Shown: piece by piece, positions 23,175 to 28,733 of the stretch | Numbering within the stretch: the first letter of the stretch is position 1 | How the letters are laid out: each line of letters starts with the position of its first letter | Source of the DNA: Oscillospiraceae bacterium | Lineage (GTDB): Bacteria > Bacillota > Clostridia > Oscillospirales > Oscillospiraceae | Length of the DNA stretch: 47,337 nt | NCBI GenBank assembly: GCA_017458065.1 | Contig: JAFTGD010000067.1 | Location: forward strand, 1-47,337 | Direction: 5' to 3' | Notes under the pieces: model-generated | What the model was told of the DNA's origin: nothing | Database searches by the model: none | Seen by the model: only the letters and a program-made list of their open reading frames with translations | Made by a program: the position numbers and the translations under genes

Positions 23175-23474
23175 ATGGCAAAAGATGCAACCGTCAGTGC
23201 TCGCGTAGACTATGCGGTAAAGACACAGGCTGAGGAGATCCTTCAGGGTCTTGGACTTCCGGTCTCCGTTGTCATCGACGCACTTTATCACCAGATCATT
23301 TACACCCGAGGGATTCCATTCCCCCTGACGCTGCCAAGAGAACCGAGGACCATGGATAGCATGTCCAAGGCTGACATCGATGCCATGCTCCAGCATAGCT
23401 ACGAACAATCCCTTGCAGGTCAGGGCCGTCCGTTCGATCAGGTTTTTGACGAGATTGAAAGGAGCATCCCGTAA
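23175..23474 (+). CDS. RelB/DinJ-family antitoxin
   Basis: 99 residues. 'DATVSARVDYAVKTQAEEILQGLGLPVSVVIDALYHQIIYTRGIPF' is the ribbon-helix-helix DNA-binding part typical of RelB/DinJ antitoxins. The C-terminus would wrap the toxin. The gene ends directly before the TTG start of the toxin. It forms a cassette on the plus strand between the Zn-finger gene and the HNH gene, with its own promoter and terminator. Confidence 0.9.
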   Translation: MAKDATVSARVDYAVKTQAEEILQGLGLPVSVVIDALYHQIIYTRGIPFPLTLPREPRTMDSMSKADIDAMLQHSYEQSLAGQGRPFDQVFDEIERSIP

Positions 23475-23810
23475 TTGAAAACCTATCACATTATCGTAAC
23501 ACCTGATGCAAACGAAGATGTTCTCGCCATTAGGAACTACTTCGTCAATGTGCGGCATGACCCCAGAACTGCGGCAATACATGTCCGCGCTATAAGGGAG
23601 GAGATTGCGAATCTGCAAACCATGCCCTACAAGTATAAGGTTGTGGATGATGAGCCTTGGCACTCAAGAGGTGTTCGTCTTACTCTTGGCGGAAAGTATT
23701 TTGTGTACTACCGTGTTGATGAAGATGCCACTATCGTCTATATACTCAACGTTGTTCTCGCAAGCCGGGACCAGCTCAAAGCTCTAGCACATATGGATCT
23801 CGATTGGTAA
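23475..23810 (+). CDS. RelE/ParE-family toxin
   Basis: 111 residues, starting at TTG (23475-23477) immediately after the antitoxin stop. 'YHIIVTPDANEDVLAIRNYFVN' and 'YKVVDDEPWHSRGVRLTLGGKYFVYYRVDEDATIVYILNVV' follow the RelE/ParE pattern. It differs clearly from the toxin at 6736, so the two cassettes are independent acquisitions. Neither gyrase nor ribosome targeting can be chosen from the sequence. Confidence 0.9.
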   Translation: MKTYHIIVTPDANEDVLAIRNYFVNVRHDPRTAAIHVRAIREEIANLQTMPYKYKVVDDEPWHSRGVRLTLGGKYFVYYRVDEDATIVYILNVVLASRDQLKALAHMDLDW

Positions 23811-23815
23811 CGTAT

Positions 23816-23842
23816 ACCCTCGCAATCTGGCGTGGGTTTTTT
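23816..23842 (+). terminator. Rho-independent terminator of the second toxin-antitoxin operon
   Basis: An 8-bp stem with one mismatch (ACCCTCGC/GCGTGGGT, loop AATCTG) is followed by a run of six T. The opposing small membrane gene stops within the T-run, mirroring the compact convergent arrangement at 7096. Confidence 0.75.
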
Positions 23843-24018
23843 CACCTTTGTAAGACCAGTACTATGACTATGATCGCAATCACAACTATCGCGCTGATCC
23901 ATAGAGGACTGAGCACCCATACCCAAGGCCAGCTGATCACATTCAAGAGCCGAAGGGCGATAAAGAGAATGGTCAGGAATCCGGCAAAGCTAATGCCCTG
24001 TGGATTGTAATGGTACAC
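23842..24018 (-). CDS. Small membrane protein
   Basis: 58 residues with a GTG start at 24018, chosen because AGAAGGAG lies at the right distance. It opens with YHYNPQGISFAGFLTILFI, a form common in Bacillota phages. Two membrane segments (about residues 8-26 and 36-55) join at SWPWVWVLSPLWI. An in-frame upstream ATG would add 13 residues, but the ribosome-binding site argues against it. It follows the HNH gene in the operon. Confidence 0.75.
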   Translation of the reverse strand: MYHYNPQGISFAGFLTILFIALRLLNVISWPWVWVLSPLWISAIVVIAIIVIVLVLQR

Positions 24019-24043
24019 GTTTTTTCTCCTTCTCTGAGGTGTA

Positions 24044-24070
24044 GCCCAATTGGGCATGACCTCAAAACCT
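24044..24070. repeat. 27-bp repeat with a perfect palindrome, copy 1
   Basis: GCCCAATTGGGC (12-bp perfect palindrome) is followed by ATGACCTCAAAACCT. The same 27 bp, with one difference, recurs at 35440-35466. This copy spans the 3' end of the HNH gene and the gap before the small membrane gene. Confidence 0.7.
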
Positions 24071-24421
24071 GTACTCGGGATGCATGTCCTGCGTCCCGGT
24101 CTTGATGCTGTGGTGACGGTGGCAAAGCGCCTGCCAATTGCTTCTGTCCCAGAAAAGCGTCTGATCTCCTCGGTGTGGAACGATATGGTCGACGTCGGTT
24201 GCTTTGACGTACCGGCCTTCCTTCATGCACTCTACGCACAGAGGGTTGGCGGAAAGAAACTGCTTTCTCGCTTTCTGCCATTTGCTGCCGTAGCCGCGCT
24301 TTGCCGCAGACCGCGCTTCCTCCGGGTGGAGGGGTTTGTGTTTATAGCAGTATTTGCTGTTTGCGGGTATCAGCGCGGGGCAGCCGGGATGCGCGCATGG
24401 CTTACTTGGTTTGTAGGGCAT
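24062..24421 (-). CDS. HNH endonuclease (packaging-type)
   Basis: 119 residues. An N-terminal zinc ribbon (CAHPGCPALIPANSKYCYKH) precedes the HNH core 'CVECMKEGRYVKATDVDHIVPHRGDQTLFWDRSNWQALCHRHHSIK'. This form is normally encoded next to terS in cos phages and assists terminase cutting at cos. Here terS is 15 kb downstream in the direction of transcription, with many accessory genes in between. Confidence 0.92.
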   Translation of the reverse strand: MPYKPSKPCAHPGCPALIPANSKYCYKHKPLHPEEARSAAKRGYGSKWQKARKQFLSANPLCVECMKEGRYVKATDVDHIVPHRGDQTLFWDRSNWQALCHRHHSIKTGTQDMHPEYRF

Positions 24422-24436
24422 TATTCTCTCCTGTGT

Positions 24437-24464
24437 TTACAATCTATTGTTTCATATTACTATG
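24437..24464 (+). promoter_or_regulatory. Promoter of the third (broken) toxin-antitoxin unit
   Basis: TTTACA at 24437-24442 and TACTAT at 24459-24464 with 16-bp spacing. Plausible but not strong. A second TATACT at 24475-24480 lacks a good -35. Confidence 0.45.
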
Positions 24465-24519
24465 TAAATCAATTATACTGTGATCAGTTTCATCTTCCGC
24501 ACGAAAGGAGGCAACATGT

Positions 24520-24762
24520 ATGAGCACATTGGAATCAATCGTGTCTATGCTCGAAACGATGCCAGAAGAGGCAAGAATTCAGGTTTTTGAATTCACTCAA
24601 AACCTGTTTTCTTCATACAAGCCAGCAAATCCTTTCATGAAAAAATCAACCGCAGATATTCTTTCCGACCTTGAGATTTCGCGTAAGCAGGCTGAACAAG
24701 GTGAATGCATGAGAATGAAGGCCGCCATAGAAAGCATGGGAAAACAGCATGGATTTATTTGA
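24520..24762 (+). CDS. Putative antitoxin of a broken toxin-antitoxin pair
   Basis: 80 residues (MSTLESIVSMLETMPEEARI...). The helical pattern with 'IQVFEFTQNLFSS' and an 'ILSDLEISRKQAEQGECMRMKAAIESM' tail resembles antitoxins of RelE/ParE systems, in which the C-terminal helix binds the toxin. An AAAGGAGG ribosome-binding site precedes it. A 14-nt overlap leads into a toxin start that breaks off after 18 codons. Confidence 0.65.
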   Translation: MSTLESIVSMLETMPEEARIQVFEFTQNLFSSYKPANPFMKKSTADILSDLEISRKQAEQGECMRMKAAIESMGKQHGFI

Positions 24763-24805
24763 TGTAATAATCACTCCTCACGCTCTTGAACAACTCGACA
24801 GCTAA
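24749..24805 (+). pseudogene. Truncated RelE/ParE toxin remnant
   Basis: The frame encodes only 18 residues, MDLFDVIITPHALEQLDS, then stops with TAA. 'VIITPHALEQLD' matches the first strand and helix of RelE/ParE toxins (compare VTPDAN in the intact toxin at 23475). The rest of the toxin is missing and the metK operon follows, so the 3' part was deleted. Confidence 0.7.
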
Positions 24806-24836
24806 GAGGATAAGGCCCGCGGGTAATCCCGGGTCT

Positions 24837-25898
24837 TTACTTTTCCCACGGAAGCTCGCTCTTTCCGAAGTGGCCGTATGCGCTCACAGCGTTATAGTCC
24901 ACATCCAGAAGGCCGAGGCTATCGATGATTCCCTTTGGGGTCAGATCATAATTGCCGCGGATGAAGTCTTCGATGAATCCAGTCTCCTGGTGCTCAGTGC
25001 CGAAGCACTCAACATGGATGCTCACGGGTTCAGCCACACCGATAGCATAGGCGATCTGAACTTCGCACTTGTCAGCAAATCCTGCGCGGACAATGTCCCT
25101 TGCAATCTTCCGGGCGGCATAGGCTCCGCTCCTGTCAACCTTTGTCGGATCCTTCCCGCTCATGGCTCCGCCGCCAATATGGCCGACTCCGCCATAGGTG
25201 TCGCAAGCCAGTTTTCTTCCGGTAACGCCTGAATCAGCAAACGGACCGCCGATCGCAAACCGGCCTGTCGGATTCACGAGAATTTTGAAGTCCGTATTCA
25301 GGGCGAACTCTGAAGCTACATCCTTCATGAGCTTGCTGACCAGCTCATGAATCTCAGGCTGTTCGGTCTTTTCGCTGTGCTGCACCGAACAGAGAAATGT
25401 GTTGATCTCCCATTTGTCATAATCGAAGCTGACCTGGGCTTTGGCATCCGCGCGGAGGAATCCCTTCTCCTTCTTCAGCTTTTCCAGAAGTTTTGTCGCG
25501 AGGACAAAGGGCATCGGCATTAGCTCCGGGGTTTCATCCGTCGCATAGCCGAACATCATGCCCTGGTCTCCGGCGCCGCCTACGTCCACACCCTGTGCAA
25601 TGTCCGGGGACTGCTGGCTGACCAGAATCTGGATGTTGAAAAGAACGGGATCGTAACCAAGGCGCTTAACACCAATGCGCTGGAAAACCTCAGCCACCAG
25701 AGCCTTGTAATCTGGCTGATGGGAACTGCTCAGTTCTCCGGCGATCACAATGCTATAGTCTTTGATCAGGACTTCAATCGCCACGCGGCTGTTCCTGTCA
25801 TTCTGCAGGCAGTCCGTCACAATGGCATCCGCAATCTGGTCGCAGATTTTATCCGGATGTCCGTTTGACACCTGTTCACAGGTGATAATGTTGCTCAT
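24837..25898 (-). CDS. metK: S-adenosylmethionine synthetase (phage-encoded)
   Basis: 353 residues, shorter than the usual 380-400 of cellular enzymes. The family markers are present: NGHPDKICDQIADAI at the start, 'GAGDQGMMFGYATDETPELMPMP', 'IGGPFADSGVTGRK', 'DTYGGVGHIGGGAMSGKDPTKVDRSGAYAAR'. It makes SAM from Met and ATP. Two DNA methyltransferases in the same phage use SAM, which is a sensible reason to carry it. The upstream leader (25899-26010) contains alternative hairpins around its ribosome-binding site. Confidence 0.95.
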   Translation of the reverse strand: MSNIITCEQVSNGHPDKICDQIADAIVTDCLQNDRNSRVAIEVLIKDYSIVIAGELSSSHQPDYKALVAEVFQRIGVKRLGYDPVLFNIQILVSQQSPDIAQGVDVGGAGDQGMMFGYATDETPELMPMPFVLATKLLEKLKKEKGFLRADAKAQVSFDYDKWEINTFLCSVQHSEKTEQPEIHELVSKLMKDVASEFALNTDFKILVNPTGRFAIGGPFADSGVTGRKLACDTYGGVGHIGGGAMSGKDPTKVDRSGAYAARKIARDIVRAGFADKCEVQIAYAIGVAEPVSIHVECFGTEHQETGFIEDFIRGNYDLTPKGIIDSLGLLDVDYNAVSAYGHFGKSELPWEK

Positions 25899-25953
25899 AA
25901 AATGCTCCTTTCAGGCATAGTGAAAGCGGGGAGCATTTCTGCCCTCCCGCTTT
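25899..25953 (-). promoter_or_regulatory. Possible RNA switch in the metK leader
   Basis: In the minus-strand RNA, AAAUGCUCC (25938-25930) is exactly complementary to GGAGCAUUU (25908-25900), which contains the metK Shine-Dalgarno. The CUCC of this anti-SD also belongs to a stronger upstream hairpin (AAAGCGGGAG with CUCCCCGCUUU, 25953-25923). The two pairings exclude each other. No known SAM riboswitch consensus is visible. Confidence 0.5.
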
Positions 25954-26010
25954 TCCACGATATCAGCGTATCACAAATTTCAATAGTTTTCATCCCAATT
26001 TTTCCCCCGA

Positions 26011-26463
26011 TCACCATTTTCCGTAGAGCAAAACACTGAGATGCTCTTCAGCCTTGTATTTTTTGTTGTACGCAGTCTTCCTGTCGATTCCAAATTCTTC
26101 AGCGATGCGATCTGCCGCACCTGTAGAATCACTCAGATAGAAAAGCTCAAGAACAAACCGCTCATCATCTGAAAGCTGCTCCCAGGTAGGCTTGAACCAA
26201 TTCATGTACTCCACGGCCTGACGGTACCGCTCTTTCAGTACATCGATCTCGGCAATACCGTTTATCAGCCTGTCTTCTCCTGACTGGGGATCCCCCGCTT
26301 TCGGCATCCCGCTCAGATTCTGTGCGCCGACACCTTCAAGGCCGGATCGAACCTCCAGTATCTCTTCATCCGTATGATTGATAATGAACTCCATACTGGT
26401 AAACGCTTCTATTGCGCTCACCGCAGCCTTCTTCTTGTCCAAAAAGCTCCAGCTTATATGCAT
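26011..26463 (-). CDS. Sigma-70-like / ArpU-type late regulator
   Basis: 150 residues. The C-terminal part is a sigma region-4-like helix-turn-helix: 'QLSDDERFVLELFYLSDSTGAADRIAEEFGIDRKTAYNKKYKAEEHL'. This resembles ArpU/DUF1492-type phage proteins that switch on late genes. The N-terminus is helical and less conserved. It is located just upstream of the late gene block. It is the best candidate within the window for a regulator of late or island promoters, but that link is not demonstrated. Confidence 0.8.
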   Translation of the reverse strand: MHISWSFLDKKKAAVSAIEAFTSMEFIINHTDEEILEVRSGLEGVGAQNLSGMPKAGDPQSGEDRLINGIAEIDVLKERYRQAVEYMNWFKPTWEQLSDDERFVLELFYLSDSTGAADRIAEEFGIDRKTAYNKKYKAEEHLSVLLYGKW

Positions 26464-26476
26464 GGCAAACCTCCTC

Positions 26477-26492
26477 GAAATATAGATATTTC
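26477..26492. repeat. 16-bp inverted repeat before the sigma-like gene
   Basis: GAAATATAGATATTTC, a perfect 7-bp inverted repeat with a 2-nt centre, lies next to the ribosome-binding site of the 26463 gene. It could be an operator or an RNA hairpin. No further copies noticed. Confidence 0.4.
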
Positions 26493-26498
26493 TCGGGT

Positions 26499-26741
26499 TT
26501 ACTCTGATTGCCTCTTCACTTTTTCCCTGATTTTCCGAATCAGTGTAGCGGGGTCATAGTTCGATAAAACCAAAAACCAATCCGAATAGAAGAAATCCTC
26601 TCCCCGCCTGACTGCATTCCGGGCAGAGACACTGTTTGGATTCCGATCCAGACGATGCAGCGCGAATTCATAATCCTCCGCGGCGCTGACAATGATGGCG
26701 TTGGCAAGATTCTCATATGCCTGCTTCTCGCTTACATACAT
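26499..26741 (-). CDS. Small unknown protein
   Basis: 80 residues, starting MYVSEKQAYENLANAIIVSA, helical and charged. I recognise no family. The ATG at 26741 overlaps the helicase stop by 10 nt, and AGGTGAG lies upstream; longer in-frame starts run into the helicase gene. Possibly it contributes to the helicase or the sigma-like regulator between which it lies. Confidence 0.65.
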   Translation of the reverse strand: MYVSEKQAYENLANAIIVSAAEDYEFALHRLDRNPNSVSARNAVRRGEDFFYSDWFLVLSNYDPATLIRKIREKVKRQSE

Positions 26742-28106
26742 TCTCTCACCTGCGCTTTCACCGCTGCGATCAAGTCCTCTTGGGTTGCGTCCTTTTTCTT
26801 CAGCACCCACAGAATCCTCTCATCTATGGTGTTCTTCGTGATGATGTGGTTGATAACAACCGTCTGGGCTTTCTGGCCCTGCCGCCAGAGCCGTCCGTTC
26901 GTTTGCTGATATAACTCGAGAGACCAGGTCAAGCCAAACCAGATGATATGGCTGCCTCCTGACTGGAGGTTCAAACCATGCGCGGCAGATGCCGGGGATA
27001 GCAAAAGAACCGGGATCTCTCCCCGGTTCCATCGCTCTATACTGTCAGAATCATCCAGTTTTTCCCAGGTGATGCTCCGTTCCGTCAGCCTTTTTCCGAT
27101 CCGCTCAAGATCATGCTTGAACCAGTAAACCACCATGACCGGTTTGCCGTTAGCGGCTTCGATCATATCCTCCAGTGCGTCCAGCTTTCTGTCATGGAAA
27201 ATCTTTACCTTGCCGTCGTCGGTGTAGACTGCCCCGTTCGCCATTTGTGACAGCTTTCCGCACAGGGCTGCGGCATTGGCGGCAGTGATCTCATCTCCCT
27301 CAATATCCAGAACCAGATCCCTCTCCAGCCGCTGATACTCTTTTTTCTCCCGTTCATCCATGAACACTGTGTTTTCGCTCATGACTTTTTCCGGCATGGG
27401 AAGAAAGTCCGTCGATTTCATGGAGATTGTTATGTCCCCTATTCTTCTGTAAATCTCCTCCTCGGCAAATGGGAGGGGTTTATACGAATAAACCACCAGC
27501 CCGTTGGTCTTGTCCGGCCGGAAGAACTCCTCCCGGTACCGGGAGATAAACCTTCCCAGCCGTACTCCCTTATCCACCAGCCGGTACTCGGCAAAAAGAT
27601 CCATAAGTCCGTTGGATGCCGGAGTGCCGGTCAGTCCGACTACCCGTTTTATTTTTCCCCTCACTTTCATCAGGGCTTTGAACCGCTTTGACTGAGGATT
27701 CTTGAATGAGGACAGCTCGTCAACAACCAGCATATCCCACTGCCATCTGATCCCGCTTTTCTCCACCAGCCACTGGACGTTCTCCCTGTTTATCACATAT
27801 ACATCCGCCTCCCTGGTCAGCGCCGTCCGCCTTTCTGTTTCGTTGCCGACAGCGACGCTTACTCTCATATTCTTCAAGTGATCCCACTTTTTGACTTCTT
27901 CCGGCCATGTGTCCCTTGCCACCCGGAGAGGCGCGATCACCAAAACGCGGGAGATGAGAAACGAATCATGCAGCAGATCCGCAATAGCGGACAGGGTAAT
28001 GACGGTCTTGTCAGCCCAAGCCCATATCCAGCAGCACCGCCGCCTCCTCATGATTTTTGATAAAATCAATCGCATACTCCTGATACGGATGTGGAATGAA
28101 CTTCAA
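26732..28106 (-). pseudogene. SNF2/DEAD-family helicase with a frameshift at Walker A
   Basis: A TTG start at 28106 (AAGGTGATG upstream) opens a frame reading KFIPHPYQEYAIDFIKNHE then VLLDMGLG, followed directly by TGA (28011-28013). The rest continues in another frame as KTVITLSAIADLL, so four extra bases (TGAC, or the equivalent CTGA) split the GLGKT P-loop. Downstream motifs are intact: VVDELSSFK (DExx box), GLTGTPASN, 'LNLQSGGSHIIWFGLTWSLELYQQTNGRLWRQGQ'. It would be a phage DNA translocase of the replication block. As written it gives no full protein unless ribosomes shift frame. Confidence 0.85.
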
Positions 28107-28126
28107 TGGGCATCACCTTCTTTCTC

Positions 28127-28453
28127 TCATTTCGTTTCATCCTTCTTTCTCTTTTTTCCCTCCTCCAGGGAAGTCATCAATTCCCGAATCCCTTCTTCAC
28201 TGTCGATCACCTCGACCCTGAAGCCTAATTCTCTTATTTTGCCTATTATCCGGTTTTGAAGGGGTCTGGGGTGCGCCCCATGCCTTTTCAACTCGACGAA
28301 GACAATAATCCCTCCCTCAAACAAACATAACCGATCCGGGACACCCGCTATGGAAGACAAAAACTTCCAGCACACACCGTTTCTTTTTTCTACTTCCTTT
28401 TTGAGCTTCCGCTCTATATCTTTTTCCTGCATCAGCTCTATATCCTTTTCCAT
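28127..28453 (-). CDS. VRR-NUC domain nuclease
   Basis: 108 residues. 'KRNGVCWKFLSSIAGVPDRLCLF' then 'IIVFVELKRHGAHPRPLQNRIIGKIRELGFRVEVIDSEEG' is the VRR-NUC (PD-(D/E)xK) pattern with D and E-x-K catalytic positions (PDRL..., ELK). Stand-alone phage VRR-NUC proteins are structure-specific nucleases usually encoded next to the SNF2 helicase, as here. GGAGG lies before the ATG. The helicase TTG start follows 21 nt after its stop. Confidence 0.88.
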   Translation of the reverse strand: MEKDIELMQEKDIERKLKKEVEKRNGVCWKFLSSIAGVPDRLCLFEGGIIVFVELKRHGAHPRPLQNRIIGKIRELGFRVEVIDSEEGIRELMTSLEEGKKRKKDETK

Positions 28454-28733
28454 TAGCCCTCCTGTACCAAAGTCTCAAAAATCCCTATACGCGCATATAC
28501 GGGCGCTTATTACTCCATATTCCTATTATTATCTATTATTTCAGTCACTATAGAAAAAACAGAACAACAGGAACAAAAGCAATTTCAGAAACAAGAAACA
28601 TAGGGCTTCCCGCCCGATCCCGATATCTGTTCCCGGCGGCGTTCCCGCAAAAATGGAACCAGGAACAAAAGATAAGAGACAGAACAGAACGCCGCCAAGA
28701 ACAGAATAAAGAACATCAAAAACCCCGGGCCAA
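28454..28733. other. Non-coding repeat-rich region, candidate replication origin
   Basis: No gene supported in 280 bases. The region holds a direct repeat CAGGAACAAAAG (28568-28579 and 28660-28671), a 10-bp inverted repeat GGCGGCGTTC/GAACGCCGCC (28635-28644 and 28687-28696), several further GAACA or GTTCC motifs, and an AT-rich block at about 28500-28560. It lies between the primase-helicase and VRR-NUC genes, a usual place for a phage origin. Origin function is inference. Confidence 0.4.

Noticed and set aside
25899-26010. Known SAM riboswitch in the metK leader
   Set aside because: No SAM-I K-turn or four-way junction and no SAM-II consensus are visible in 112 bases; I kept only the alternative-hairpin observation.
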